From JAHEEM01 sp036396795 (GTDB lineage: Bacteria; Pseudomonadota; Gammaproteobacteria; Steroidobacterales; Rariloculaceae), in assembly GCA_036396795.1 (NCBI GenBank), contig DASWKF010000085.1, forward strand, positions 1-64,000: 64,000 bases of DNA, in the 5' to 3' direction. How positions within the stretch are numbered: the stretch's first letter is position 1; the number at the start of each line of letters is the position of its first letter. The notes beneath the pieces were generated by a model that did not search any database, was not told the origin of the DNA, and saw only the letters and a list, made by a program, of their open reading frames with translations. Shown here piece by piece: positions 1-9,123 of the stretch. Position numbers and translations under genes: made by a program.

Positions 1-243
1 CTAGGCCTGCGCGGAACGCCATTCCTCGGGCGTATAGGTCTTCAACGCCAGGGCGTGAATCTCCTGCCCGACCCGCGCGCCGAGCGTGTCGTAGACCATT
101 CGGTGCCTGCCAATGGTCCGCTGACCATCGAAGTCGCCCGACACCACCACCGCAAGGTAGTGCCCTTGGCCGTCCGTGCTGACCTGGGCCTGGCAACCCG
201 GCAAGCCTTGCTCGATCAGGGCGGCGATCTCTGCGGGGTTCAT
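1..243 (-). CDS. BolA/IbaG family protein
   Basis: Complete 80-residue protein. BolA-family proteins pair with monothiol glutaredoxins and take part in iron-sulfur cluster handling and acid or envelope stress responses in the cytoplasm. The short alpha/beta fold is recognisable: an N-terminal helix (IAALIEQGLPG), a central strand with a GDFDGQRTIGRHRMVY-like core around residues 36-51, and a C-terminal IHALALKTYTPEEW segment typical of IbaG (YrbA). In E. coli ibaG lies next to the mla and lpt-region genes, and here it lies directly upstream of yrbG in divergent orientation, which supports the IbaG assignment over stress-induced BolA itself. The stop codon occupies the first three bases of the window, so downstream genes of its operon are not visible. 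Confidence 0.9.
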   Translation of the reverse strand: MNPAEIAALIEQGLPGCQAQVSTDGQGHYLAVVVSGDFDGQRTIGRHRMVYDTLGARVGQEIHALALKTYTPEEWRSAQA

Positions 244-382
244 TGCGCTCTCAACTACTGCGGTGCCGGCAGTCTAACTCAGCGGCGCGGCCGGCTGAAC
301 CGGCACGGTACCCGGACGGGCTTGCTAAGATGACCCACGACACAACCTGGCTCCGCGGCGGCGGATCACTCGAAACCGATAC

Positions 383-1354
383 ATGCTGATCACGGCAGGC
401 TCGATACTGATCGGCCTCGGGCTGCTCGCCTGGGGCGCCGATCGCTTCGTCGCCGGCGCCGCCGCGGTGGCCCGGAATCTCGGCATATCTCCGATACTCA
501 TCGGGCTGACGATACTCGGCGTTGCGACGTCGGCGCCCGAGATGCTCGTGTCGGCGCTGGCCGCCATCAACGGCATGCCCGCGATTGCGATCGGGAACGC
601 GCTCGGGTCGAACATCGCCAATCTGGGGCTGGTCCTCGGCACCGCGATCGTCGTGCGTCCGCTCGCGATACGTTCGAGCACCTTGCAGCGCGAGCTGCCC
701 GCGCTCTTGGTGAGCGCCGTTCTGCCGCTGCCGTTGTTTCTCGACGGCCGACTCGGCCGCGTCGATTCGCTGCTGTTGTTCGCCGCGCTGTTGCTGCTCG
801 CCTGGTGGCTGACCGCGCTCGGCTATCGCGCCGGCGTGCGAGATCCGATGCGTGCCGAGCTCAGGAAGGAGTTGCGGGAACCGCTGGGGCTCGGCGCGGC
901 GACTGTCTGGCTGGTGTTCGGATTGGCGGCGCTGCTCGCCGGCGCTCAACTGCTCGTTCTCGGCGCGGAACGCGCGGCCCGCGCCTTGGACGTCAGCGAG
1001 CTCATCATCGGACTGACGGTCGTAGCGGTCGGCACGAGCCTACCCGAGCTTGCGGTCTCCGTCGCCGGCGCCCGCAAGAACGAAGCCGACCTGGTGCTGG
1101 GGAGCGTCATAGGCTCAAACATTTTCAACATGCTGGCGGTCATCGGCATCGCCGGCGTCGTCGCGCCGCTCGAGATCGAGCCGGAGATACTAACCTTGCA
1201 CTATCCCGTGATGGGGCTCATGACGGTCGCCGTGTTCCTGTTGACGTACAATCGTGGCCCGGATCACATCCTCGGGCGGAATATCGGCTTGGCCTTATTG
1301 AGCGCGTTCTCGGGTTATCACGCTTTCGTCGTCTGGCGGATCCTTGCGGGGTGA
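383..1354 (+). CDS. yrbG: Calcium/sodium antiporter, YrbG type
   Basis: Inner-membrane cation exchanger of the CaCA superfamily, 323 residues. The two inverted Na_Ca_ex halves each carry the alpha-repeat signature: TSAPEM (residues 49-54) with GNALGSNIAN (71-80), and TSLPEL (218-223) with GSVIGSNIFN (240-249). About ten hydrophobic segments are visible, with a more polar loop near residues 150-170. It is the first gene of the rightward lpt cluster and ends 9 nt before lptC. In E. coli kdsD and kdsC lie between yrbG and lptC; they are absent here. The transported ion is inferred from the family. Confidence 0.93.
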   Translation: MLITAGSILIGLGLLAWGADRFVAGAAAVARNLGISPILIGLTILGVATSAPEMLVSALAAINGMPAIAIGNALGSNIANLGLVLGTAIVVRPLAIRSSTLQRELPALLVSAVLPLPLFLDGRLGRVDSLLLFAALLLLAWWLTALGYRAGVRDPMRAELRKELREPLGLGAATVWLVFGLAALLAGAQLLVLGAERAARALDVSELIIGLTVVAVGTSLPELAVSVAGARKNEADLVLGSVIGSNIFNMLAVIGIAGVVAPLEIEPEILTLHYPVMGLMTVAVFLLTYNRGPDHILGRNIGLALLSAFSGYHAFVVWRILAG

Positions 1355-1363
1355 GCGGGCGTC

Positions 1364-1930
1364 ATGTATCTGAATCTTAGAAACACGCTCGGGTTCGTGG
1401 CGCTGGCTACCGCCGCCGGGGCGAGCTGGTATTGGAGCCGTCAAGGGTCGGTGCTCGATCAGGATGCGGCGCGCTCGGCGCACCTGCCGCTGGGCTATTA
1501 TCTGCGAGAAGCCGAGATCTCCGTGATCGACACCGATGGCCGCGTGCTCTACGAGATCTTCGCCGACGCCGTTGAGGAACGCCCCGACGAAGACCGCATG
1601 GTGCTCGATCGAGTCTATATCCGATATACACCGGCGGCCGATGTCTCATGGGAAGTCAGGGCGAGCAGGGGCGAAATCCCGACGGATCGACGCCACATCG
1701 ACCTGATCGGCGCCGTCGAGCTTATGTCCAAGCCCCAGACCGGCTCTGACGGCACGATCATCCGCACGCCGAGACTGCGGTTTCAACCGGAGGAATTTCT
1801 CGCGACCACCGACGTCGCGGTGAACGTTTCGTTTGGGGAAGAGCGGCTGGAAGCAGTCGGCATGAGCGCGCATTTGAAGGATGACTACCTGGAGCTAGAA
1901 TCGAGCGTGCATGGCCAATTCAATCCATAG
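1364..1930 (+). CDS. lptC: LPS export protein LptC
   Basis: 188-residue bitopic protein that links the LptBFG transporter to LptA and passes lipopolysaccharide into the periplasmic bridge. One N-terminal membrane segment (about residues 7-23) is followed by a periplasmic beta-jellyroll with the diagnostic YLREAEISVIDTDGRVLYEI stretch and repeated beta-strand pattern. Its 3' end overlaps lptA by 20 nt. Length and position (yrbG-lptC-lptA-lptB) match the family. Sequence conservation in LptC is generally low, so the identification rests largely on gene order and topology. Confidence 0.9.
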   Translation: MYLNLRNTLGFVALATAAGASWYWSRQGSVLDQDAARSAHLPLGYYLREAEISVIDTDGRVLYEIFADAVEERPDEDRMVLDRVYIRYTPAADVSWEVRASRGEIPTDRRHIDLIGAVELMSKPQTGSDGTIIRTPRLRFQPEEFLATTDVAVNVSFGEERLEAVGMSAHLKDDYLELESSVHGQFNP

Positions 1931-2531
1931 GCGCCGTTACGCCATTCTGCCACTCGTTCTCGCCTGCATGCTGGCGTCCGCGCAAGACACCGAGCCGTCC
2001 CCGATCTCACTGGACGCCGAATCCTCGTCGTTCAATCGTCAGAACAACACGGTCGAATTCCGGGTCCTGAGCATCGCTCAGGACGGGATGCGGATTCGCG
2101 CAGACCACGCTGTGGCGTCGGCGCTCGACTTCGAGCAGAGCGATTGGCGGTTCACCGGAAACGTCGTGCTCACCTTCGAATCAGCGACGATTCGGGCCGT
2201 CAGCGCCGAGATCATGTTCGTCGCGCACGAGCTGCAAACCGCCGAGCTCACCGGGGAGCCGGCCACTTTCGAAGACAGCAGCCAAGGCACCGACGAGCCG
2301 ATTCGCGGCGGGGCGGCGCAGCTCTCCTACGATAACGTCGGGCGAGTCATACATATGTCACAGGGCGCCTGGCTGAGCCAGGGACCCAACGAGTTCAGAG
2401 GTTGCGATCTCATCTACGATCTCGATCAGGAAACGATCACTTCGGGATCCTCGGACTGCGGCGAGCCCGTCGTCATCACGATCCTGCCGCCTGCCGGAGA
2501 AAACGAGACCGAGAGCTCGCCTTCGCCATGA
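1911..2531 (+). CDS. lptA: LPS export periplasmic protein LptA
   Basis: 206-residue periplasmic OstA-like protein that forms the lipopolysaccharide bridge between inner and outer membrane. A signal peptide covers about residues 1-24 and ends near the ACMLASAQ region. The mature part has the repeated DxxxxxGNV-type beta-strands of the OstA N domain, for example QSDWRFTGNVVLTFES and YDNVGRVIHMSQGAWL. It overlaps lptC by 20 nt upstream and lptB by the 4-nt ATGA at its stop, so the three genes are probably translationally coupled. Confidence 0.92.
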   Translation: MANSIHRRRYAILPLVLACMLASAQDTEPSPISLDAESSSFNRQNNTVEFRVLSIAQDGMRIRADHAVASALDFEQSDWRFTGNVVLTFESATIRAVSAEIMFVAHELQTAELTGEPATFEDSSQGTDEPIRGGAAQLSYDNVGRVIHMSQGAWLSQGPNEFRGCDLIYDLDQETITSGSSDCGEPVVITILPPAGENETESSPSP

Positions 2532-3253
2532 ACGAGCTCGCGGCGTTAGGGATCGCGAAGCGTTATCGCGCCCGAGAGGTGGTCAGCGATCTTTCCATAA
2601 GGATTCGGAGCGGCGAGGTCGTCGGCCTGCTCGGGCCCAACGGCGCCGGCAAGACCACGGCCTTCTATATGATCGTCGGGCTCATCCGCTGCGATCGAGG
2701 GCAGATCATCCTCAATGGCGCCGATATCACGCGCCTGCCCGTGCATAGCCGCGCGCGCCGCGGGCTCGGCTACCTGCCGCAGGAGGCATCGGTTTTTCGC
2801 AAGCTCACTGTCGCCGAGAACATCCGCGCGATTCTGCAAACACGCAAGGATCTCGATCGGGGCGCGCGCCAAACCGCCTTGGAAGAATTGCTCGAGGAGC
2901 TGCACATCACGCACGTCCGAGACAGCCTCGGATTGTCCCTGTCGGGGGGGGAGCGGCGGCGCGTCGAAATCGCGCGGGCTCTGGCGGCGGAGCCGAAGTT
3001 CGTCCTGTTGGACGAGCCGTTTGCGGGCGTCGATCCGATTTCCGTCCTCGACATACAACGCATCATCTGGCATCTGAGCCAGAGGCAAATCGGCGTTCTG
3101 ATAACCGATCACAATGTGCGCGAAACCCTTGGAATCTGCGGCCACGCCTATATCGTGAACAACGGAGGCTTGATGGCGGCCGGGACTCCCGATGAGATTC
3201 TTTCAAACCAAAGCGTGCGTGACGTTTATCTCGGAGAAGGGTTCTCGCTCTAG
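2528..3253 (+). CDS. lptB: LPS export ATPase LptB
   Basis: 241-residue cytoplasmic ABC ATPase that powers lipopolysaccharide extraction through LptF/LptG, which are not in this window. Walker A GPNGAGKTT lies at residues 36-44, the Q-loop at YLPQEA (83-88), the signature LSGGE at 138-142, Walker B FVLLDE at 158-163 and the H-loop in TDHNV near 195. The start is the ATG that overlaps the lptA stop as ATGA. The open frame extends further upstream, but that stretch only shadows lptA. rpoN follows after 15 nt. Confidence 0.97.
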   Translation: MNELAALGIAKRYRAREVVSDLSIRIRSGEVVGLLGPNGAGKTTAFYMIVGLIRCDRGQIILNGADITRLPVHSRARRGLGYLPQEASVFRKLTVAENIRAILQTRKDLDRGARQTALEELLEELHITHVRDSLGLSLSGGERRRVEIARALAAEPKFVLLDEPFAGVDPISVLDIQRIIWHLSQRQIGVLITDHNVRETLGICGHAYIVNNGGLMAAGTPDEILSNQSVRDVYLGEGFSL

Positions 3254-3268
3254 GGCGAACCTGCCGCG

Positions 3269-4675
3269 ATGCTGAAGCCCTCCCTGCAGCTGAAACTGGC
3301 GCAGCAGCTGACGATGACGCCGCAGCTGCAGCAGGCCATCCGGCTGTTGCAGCTGCCGATCATGGACTTGCGCACGCAAATCCAGGAGGCGCTGGAAGAG
3401 AATGTCATGCTCGAGATCGACGAGCCCGAGGCCCCGGAAGCGGAGGAGATCGAAGGCGTAGCGCAAGAGGAGCCGGATGAGATCGCCGTCGCCGTAGAGG
3501 CGGAGTGGGCGGATCGCCAAACCGCAGAGCCAGGAGAAGCGCCCGTCAATTTCGAACCGCGCACTCAGCAGGAGTTCGCGGATCTTTCGGGCGAATCCCT
3601 CAAGGATCACCTCATCTGGCAGCTCAATCTCGAGAATCTGGACGACCGTTCCAAGGCCATCGGTCACACCATCATCGACGCCATCAACGAGGACGGATAC
3701 CTCAGCGACGAACTCGAAACGATACAGGCGACCTTACGACCGGAGATCGACGCCGGCATCACCGAGATCGACACGGTCCTATCGCTCGTGCAGCGCTTCG
3801 ACCCGACCGGGATCGGCGCTCGATCCGTCAGCGAGTGCGTGCTATTGCAGCTCGGCCAGCTCGCGCCCGATACGCCGGGCCTGGAGCATGCCAAGCAGAT
3901 CGCCGCAGAATACCTGGAGCTCGTCGCCGAGCAGCAGTTCGGCGCCCTGAGACGCCGCCTCAACGTGTCGGACGAGGAGCTCGGCAACGTCATCGCTCTG
4001 GTTCGAGCCTGCCACCCGCGTCCCGGCGCGGCGATCTTCGCGACGGCATCGGACTATATCGTCCCGGACGTCTTCGTTCGACGGGCTGACGGCGTTTGGA
4101 CAGTGGAGCTCAATCACTCCATGGCTCCGCAGCTTCGCGTCAACCAAAGCTACGCGAGCTCGCTGGGCCGCAGCGGCGAATACGACGTGCTGAAGACGCA
4201 GTTGCAGGAGGCGCGCTGGTTGATCAGGAGCCTGGAAATTCGCAACGAAACCCTGCTCAAGGTCGCCGTGACCATCGTGCAGCGGCAGACGCAGTTCCTC
4301 GAGCACGGTGACGAGCACATGCGGCCGATGGTACTGAAGGATATCGCCGAGTCCATAGAGATGCATGAATCCACCGTATCGCGGGTGACCACCAACAAAT
4401 ACATGCATACCCCTCGCGGAGTATTCGAGTTCCGCTATTTTTTCTCGAGCCATTTATCGAGCGCGGATGGCGAGGAATCCTCGACGGCCGTGCGCGCCAA
4501 GATCAAGAAGCTCATCAGCAGCGAGGAATCCGAAAGGCCGCTGAGCGACAGCCATATCGCCAAGCTCCTGTCGGAACAGGGTATCAAGGTTGCGCGAAGG
4601 ACCGTGGCAAAATACCGGGAGGGCATGCATATCCCGTCTTCGAGCGAAAGGAAACGAGCGCGGACGCCGGCATGA
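3269..4675 (+). CDS. rpoN: RNA polymerase sigma-54 factor
   Basis: 468-residue alternative sigma factor that recognises -24/-12 promoters and needs AAA+ activators. Region I at the N-terminus is rich in Gln and Leu (QLTMTPQLQQAIRLLQL), region II is acidic (about residues 45-75), the core-binding and DNA-binding domain follows, and the C-terminal RpoN box reads ARRTVAKYR near residue 448. The length is normal for the family. Position between lptB and hpf/ptsN/rapZ is the classical gammaproteobacterial arrangement that ties sigma-54 to the nitrogen PTS. Confidence 0.98.
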   Translation: MLKPSLQLKLAQQLTMTPQLQQAIRLLQLPIMDLRTQIQEALEENVMLEIDEPEAPEAEEIEGVAQEEPDEIAVAVEAEWADRQTAEPGEAPVNFEPRTQQEFADLSGESLKDHLIWQLNLENLDDRSKAIGHTIIDAINEDGYLSDELETIQATLRPEIDAGITEIDTVLSLVQRFDPTGIGARSVSECVLLQLGQLAPDTPGLEHAKQIAAEYLELVAEQQFGALRRRLNVSDEELGNVIALVRACHPRPGAAIFATASDYIVPDVFVRRADGVWTVELNHSMAPQLRVNQSYASSLGRSGEYDVLKTQLQEARWLIRSLEIRNETLLKVAVTIVQRQTQFLEHGDEHMRPMVLKDIAESIEMHESTVSRVTTNKYMHTPRGVFEFRYFFSSHLSSADGEESSTAVRAKIKKLISSEESERPLSDSHIAKLLSEQGIKVARRTVAKYREGMHIPSSSERKRARTPA

Positions 4676-4723
4676 AGCCCGTGCACGGCGGTCCGCGGCA
4701 CTGGATCACAATGGAGTAGAAAC

Positions 4724-5050
4724 ATGCAACTAACGCTAACTGGACATCAATTGGACATCACTCCGGCATTGCGCGAGTTCGTCGAAGGCAAGCTCAAGCG
4801 GCTGCAGCGACATTGTGACACCATGTCCGATATACATTGTATTTTGACGGTCGAGAAGCTCTTGCATAGAGCGGAAGCTACCGCGCACATGAGCGGCGGC
4901 ACGATCCACGCCGACGCCACGGCGGAGGACATGTACGCCGCGGTCGACGCGCTCATCGACAAGCTCGACCGGCAGGTCAAGAAATTCAAGGAGAAGGTCA
5001 CCGATCACCATGCCAAAGAGGCAAGCAAATCCCGTTTTCGTGAAACGTAG
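4724..5050 (+). CDS. hpf: Ribosome hibernation promoting factor (HPF/YhbH)
   Basis: 108-residue ribosome-associated protein of the short HPF/YfiA type. It starts with QLTLTGHQLDITPALREFVE and has the beta-alpha-beta-beta-beta-alpha fold that occupies the 30S decoding region and helps dimerise idle ribosomes in stationary phase. A good ribosome-binding site (GGAGTAGAAAC) sits just before the ATG. It lies 48 nt after rpoN and 7 nt before ptsN. The long-form C-terminal dimerisation domain is absent. Confidence 0.95.
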   Translation: MQLTLTGHQLDITPALREFVEGKLKRLQRHCDTMSDIHCILTVEKLLHRAEATAHMSGGTIHADATAEDMYAAVDALIDKLDRQVKKFKEKVTDHHAKEASKSRFRET

Positions 5051-5057
5051 TATCACC

Positions 5058-5537
5058 ATGGACGTATCAAAGCTCATTACCGCGGACCGCATCCGTTGCG
5101 AGCCGCAAGCCAGCAGCCAAAAGCAGGCTTTGGACATGTTGAGCCAAAGCCTGGCGCAGGACGAGCCGGGCCTCTCGGCCGGAGCAATTCTGGAATGTCT
5201 CGTCAGCCGCGAGCGCATCGGGTCGACCGGCTTGGGCGACGCCGTCGCGATGCCGCATGCGCGAGTAGAGGGAATAGACCACAGCGTCGGCGCCTTCCTG
5301 CGGCTCGGCGAGCCGGTTGATTTCGGCTCACCCGACGGCAAACCCGTCGATCTGTTGTTCGGTTTGCTCGTGCCGACCGAGTGCAGCGACACGGAGGTGG
5401 GCGAGCTCAGGCGGCTGATCAAGCGACTTCGAGATCCGGCACTCCAGGAGCAACTTCGGCAAATGGACAGCCGGGACGAGATTCATGACTTGCTCACCGA
5501 TTCGCTGACGACGGTGCGCAAGCGGCTCACGGCTTAG
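5058..5537 (+). CDS. ptsN: Nitrogen-regulatory PTS IIA protein
   Basis: 159-residue EIIA-Ntr, the terminal phosphoacceptor of the regulatory PTS (PtsP-PtsO-PtsN), which controls potassium uptake and sigma-54-linked functions. The phosphorylatable histidine is His67 in the AMPHARVEG motif, and the family pattern LGDAVAMPHAR is complete. The chosen ATG follows the hpf stop by 7 nt. An upstream in-frame ATG at 5010 would overlap hpf and add residues that no PtsN has. The gene for its partner NPr (ptsO) does not follow rapZ here, unlike in E. coli. Confidence 0.95.
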   Translation: MDVSKLITADRIRCEPQASSQKQALDMLSQSLAQDEPGLSAGAILECLVSRERIGSTGLGDAVAMPHARVEGIDHSVGAFLRLGEPVDFGSPDGKPVDLLFGLLVPTECSDTEVGELRRLIKRLRDPALQEQLRQMDSRDEIHDLLTDSLTTVRKRLTA

Positions 5538-5556
5538 AGCGCGGCCCGCGATCTCC

Positions 5557-6444
5557 ATGAGGCTCATCATCGTCAGCGGTCTATCCGGCTCAGGCAAGAG
5601 CGTCGCGTTGAACGTGCTCGAGGACCTGGGCTTCTACTGCATAGACAATCTTCCCGTCGCCCTCGTCCCCGCGCTCGTGGACGAGCTTCTCACGCGCAAG
5701 GACACCGCATACGGGCTGGTCGCGCTGGGCCTCGACGCGCGCAACGCGCCCGGCCTCGTCGAGCTCCCGAGACTGATCAAGGAGCTCCGCGGCAAAGGCA
5801 TGGCCTGCGAGCTGATCTTCTTGCAAGCGGACGACGACGTCCTGCTCTCGCGTTTCAGCGAAACGCGCCGCAAGCACCCGCTGACGAGCAAGGAGCTCAG
5901 CCTCGTGGACGCGGTCGCCTCCGAGAGACAGCTCTTGGCCGAGATCGGCGACATGGCCGACCTCATTGTCGATACCAGCGCGACCACCGTATACGATCTC
6001 CGGGATCTCCTCAGAAACCGCGTCGGCAATCGCAAGAGCGATAGCCTGTCGATACTCATCGAATCCTTCGGCTATAAGCACGGTCTGCCGGCTGACGCGG
6101 ATTTCGTATTCGATGTCCGCTGCCTGCCGAATCCGTACTGGGAACCGACACTTCGACACATGTGCGGCAAGGATCAACCGGTCAAGGATTTTCTCAAGCG
6201 GGCGACCGAGGTGGGCGAGATGATCGATGACATCGTCGGCTTCCTGGAGCGCTGGATTCCTTATTATCAGAACTTCCAACGGCCCTATCTGACGATCGCG
6301 ATCGGTTGCACCGGCGGGCAGCATCGCTCGGTGTATATCGCCGAGGAGGTCGCCCGCAGGCTTTCGACGAACGGCAGGCCGGTCCAGACCCGGCATCACG
6401 AATTGCGCTTGCCGGTCATGCGCTCGGGCGGCTCGTCCGGCTAG
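5557..6444 (+). CDS. rapZ: RNase adapter protein RapZ
   Basis: 295-residue P-loop protein. In E. coli RapZ binds glucosamine-6-phosphate and the GlmY/GlmZ small RNAs and guides RNase E to GlmZ, tuning glmS. Walker A GLSGSGKS is at residues 8-15. The C-terminal substrate-binding domain carries the family motifs DVRCLPNPYW and GCTGGQHRSV. It is the last gene of the rightward cluster and overlaps the stop of the convergent patatin gene by 4 nt. Whether the GlmY/GlmZ system exists in this organism cannot be judged from the window. Confidence 0.96.
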   Translation: MRLIIVSGLSGSGKSVALNVLEDLGFYCIDNLPVALVPALVDELLTRKDTAYGLVALGLDARNAPGLVELPRLIKELRGKGMACELIFLQADDDVLLSRFSETRRKHPLTSKELSLVDAVASERQLLAEIGDMADLIVDTSATTVYDLRDLLRNRVGNRKSDSLSILIESFGYKHGLPADADFVFDVRCLPNPYWEPTLRHMCGKDQPVKDFLKRATEVGEMIDDIVGFLERWIPYYQNFQRPYLTIAIGCTGGQHRSVYIAEEVARRLSTNGRPVQTRHHELRLPVMRSGGSSG

Positions 6445-7643
6445 GGTGATTCGAAAAGCAGCTGTTGCTTGATGTCCGCTCTGGCGTCCAGCGTATTTGT
6501 CGGTTGATCGTGGATGAACGCTCTCAAGTCCTCTTCCATCTCCATGGCGTCGCGGTACCCCATTTCTATGAGCTCGCGCGTGTAGCCGGACTCGAACAAC
6601 AGATAGCTGATGAGCTGCGAGCCGCCGCGGTTCATCGCCCCTAGCCCTCCGAGCAGCAGCCTTACGGCCTTGGGCAGCTCCTCGACATGCCGCGACGCAA
6701 CCTCTCTCAAATCTTCCTTGGGCACGATGATCAAGGTCTCGATGACTCGAAGGTGGCTCAGTGGACCATGCAGCGACTTTTCGGAGATCTGCTCCAGAAT
6801 CGTGTTGATGCGGCTGATCCGCTCGAGGTCGGAGTAGAGCCCATCCATGAACAAGGTATCGAGCACGTAGCCGGCGACGTGGCCTAGCGTCGGCGCTTCG
6901 GTCACGCGGTTCGTGGGCTCCTGATCCGGACGCTCGTCGCGCACGCCGATCACCAGCAGGCGGTCCGCGCCGAGGTGGATGGCCGAGCTCAGAGGCACGC
7001 GCAGGCGCATCGCGCCGTCACCAAAATACTCGTTGCCCACTCTCGTCGGCGGAAAAACGAACGGCACCGCGGAGCTTGCCATGAGGTGGTCCAAGGTGAT
7101 CCTCTCGGCGCGACCGATGCGCCGCACGCGAGCCCAGGGCTTGAGTGTCTCCGCCCCTTGATACCAGGTCACCGACTTCGCCGACGTATAGCCCGACGCG
7201 GTCACGGCGAGCGCATCGAGGTGCCCGCTATCGATAGCGCGCTGGATCTTGTCGAACTGAATATTGCGGCAAAGCAGCTCGCGGAGCGGGCTGTTGTCCA
7301 GCAGAGCCCTTGGATTTCTGACGCCCAGGCCCCTGGTAACGATGGCGGCGAACCAGTGCAGGCTCGCCCTCAGCATGGCGCGATTGTCGGTGCGATAGAC
7401 TTGCGAGGCCTCAAAGTTCGCCCAGACCCGCTCGAGCTCCGCGACACCGTGCTCGAAGCGCGCTGCGCGGCTCGCGACCACCGCCGCGTTGATGGCCCCG
7501 GCGGATATCCCCGAGATGACGGCGAAGGGATTCCTCGCATACTTCGGCAGCAACCCCGCAATCGCCTTGAGCACTCCGACTTGGTAGGCGCCGCGCGCGC
7601 CGGCTCCCGGCAAAATGAGGCCCTTGCGAAGCTTTTCAGGCAC
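6441..7643 (-). CDS. Patatin-like phospholipase
   Basis: 400-residue protein with a complete patatin active site: oxyanion loop PGAGARGAYQ (residues 12-21), nucleophile elbow GISAG with Ser47, and the catalytic Asp in YFGDGAMRLRVPLS. It probably hydrolyses phospholipid or acyl esters; the substrate is unknown. No membrane segment or clear signal peptide is seen. The chosen start is a GTG that overlaps the pyk stop by 8 nt (GTGCCTGA), just ahead of the conserved LRKGLILPGAGARG. The in-frame extension further upstream lies wholly within pyk and lacks any conserved feature. It is the last gene of the tkt-gap-pgk operon. Confidence 0.88.
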   Translation of the reverse strand: MPEKLRKGLILPGAGARGAYQVGVLKAIAGLLPKYARNPFAVISGISAGAINAAVVASRAARFEHGVAELERVWANFEASQVYRTDNRAMLRASLHWFAAIVTRGLGVRNPRALLDNSPLRELLCRNIQFDKIQRAIDSGHLDALAVTASGYTSAKSVTWYQGAETLKPWARVRRIGRAERITLDHLMASSAVPFVFPPTRVGNEYFGDGAMRLRVPLSSAIHLGADRLLVIGVRDERPDQEPTNRVTEAPTLGHVAGYVLDTLFMDGLYSDLERISRINTILEQISEKSLHGPLSHLRVIETLIIVPKEDLREVASRHVEELPKAVRLLLGGLGAMNRGGSQLISYLLFESGYTRELIEMGYRDAMEMEEDLRAFIHDQPTNTLDARADIKQQLLFESP

Positions 7644-9123
7644 CTGTCGAGCTTGCCGGGACGATGTCGCGCGGCACTTCGATGATTTGCAGCGTATTCG
7701 TGCGCCCCTGCACGCCTTGCAAGTCACCGGTGGTAAACAGCACGCGGTCTCCGGGCGCGACGACGCCTTGGCGCAGCAGGATCGCGAAAACTTCGGCGTG
7801 CACGGCGTTCCCTTGAGTGTGGACGACGTCGAAAGGCACGGGATAGACCCCCCGGTAGAGGCACACGCGATTGCGCGTCGCCTCATGGCGGGTGAGCGCG
7901 TAGATCGGGATGTCGGACCGCATCCGGGACATCCACAATGCCGTGGCTCCTGACTCGGTGAGAGCGATGATCGCTTTGACCTTGAGGTGATTGGCCGTGT
8001 ACATAGCCGCCATCGCGATGGCTTCGTCCACTTGCTCGAAGGCGTCATCGATGCGGAGATTTCCCGCGCGCCGGAAGCTTTCATGCTTCTCTGCTCCGAC
8101 ACATACCTCACTCATCGTGCGCACGGCTTGCACCGGATATTTGCCGACCGCCGTCTCGGCCGACAGCATCACGGCGTCCGTGCCGTCCATGACGGCGTTG
8201 GCGACGTCGGAGACCTCCGCCCGAGTCGGAGAAGCGTGACTGATCATCGATTCGAGCATCTGCGTCGCCATGATCGACACCTTGTTGCGCGCGCGCGTTC
8301 TGCGAATCAGGCCTTTCTGCAACCCGGTCAACGCCGCATAGCCGACCTCGACGGCCAGATCCCCGCGAGCGACCATGATGACGTCGCTGGCGTCGATGAT
8401 CGCGTTGATGCCTTGCACCGCCTCGGCGCGCTCGATCTTCGCCACGATATGCCCGTACCCGTCCGCCGCGCGCAACAGCTCGCGGGCTTCGTTGATGTCG
8501 TCGGCGCTACGGGCGAACGACACCGACACGAAGTCGAGCTTGAGCTCGGCCGCGAGCTTGATGTCGGCGCGATCCTTGTCCGTCAGCGCCGGCGCCGACA
8601 AGCCGCCGCCCTGCTTGTTGAGGCCCTTGTGGTCGGTCAGCGGTCCGCCTTCGCGCACCCGGCAATGAATCTTGCCGCCGTCGACCTCGAGAGCCTCGAG
8701 CACGATCTGCCCGTCGTCGAGCAGCAGCATGTCGCCGGGCTTGACGTCTTGTGCAAGCCGCCGGTAGGCGACGCCAACGGCGCGCTCGTTGCCGGCCGCG
8801 GGGTCCAGGTTTGCATCCAGCGTGAAGCTGTCACCCATGACCAGATTGATGCCGCCGGATGCGAATGATTCGATGCGGATCTTCGGGCCTTGCAGATCTC
8901 CCATTACAGCGACATTGCGGCCGACGCGCTCTGCGATCTCGCGCACGGTCGCGACCCGCGCGCGCTGCTCCTTGGCGGACCCATGAGAGAAGTTGATCCT
9001 CAAGACGTCGGCGCCCGCACGAATCAATTGCTCCAGAACGTCGGGCCGGTCGGTCGCGGGTCCCAGGGTCGCGACGATCTTGGTGCGACGGCGTCTCGTG
9101 CCCTCGGCGCTCTGGTCAAGCAA
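7636..9123 (-). CDS. pyk: Pyruvate kinase
   Basis: 495-residue glycolytic enzyme that converts phosphoenolpyruvate and ADP to pyruvate and ATP. It opens with TKIVATLGPAT, has the substrate loop INFSHG, the metal- and K+-binding MVARGDLAVEVG segment, the ATQMLESMI helix and DAVMLSAETAVG. The C-terminal allosteric domain is present. Translation appears to start at a TTG that overlaps the glycerate-kinase stop by 8 nt (TTGCTTGA); no ATG lies near the conserved N-terminus. It is the fifth gene of the central-carbon operon. Confidence 0.96.
   Translation of the reverse strand: MLDQSAEGTRRRRTKIVATLGPATDRPDVLEQLIRAGADVLRINFSHGSAKEQRARVATVREIAERVGRNVAVMGDLQGPKIRIESFASGGINLVMGDSFTLDANLDPAAGNERAVGVAYRRLAQDVKPGDMLLLDDGQIVLEALEVDGGKIHCRVREGGPLTDHKGLNKQGGGLSAPALTDKDRADIKLAAELKLDFVSVSFARSADDINEARELLRAADGYGHIVAKIERAEAVQGINAIIDASDVIMVARGDLAVEVGYAALTGLQKGLIRRTRARNKVSIMATQMLESMISHASPTRAEVSDVANAVMDGTDAVMLSAETAVGKYPVQAVRTMSEVCVGAEKHESFRRAGNLRIDDAFEQVDEAIAMAAMYTANHLKVKAIIALTESGATALWMSRMRSDIPIYALTRHEATRNRVCLYRGVYPVPFDVVHTQGNAVHAEVFAILLRQGVVAPGDRVLFTTGDLQGVQGRTNTLQIIEVPRDIVPASSTGA

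Noticed and set aside
251..949. Minus-strand open frame over yrbG
   Set aside because: Its Arg/Gln-rich composition is that of the antisense of a membrane-protein gene; no motif or ribosome-binding site.
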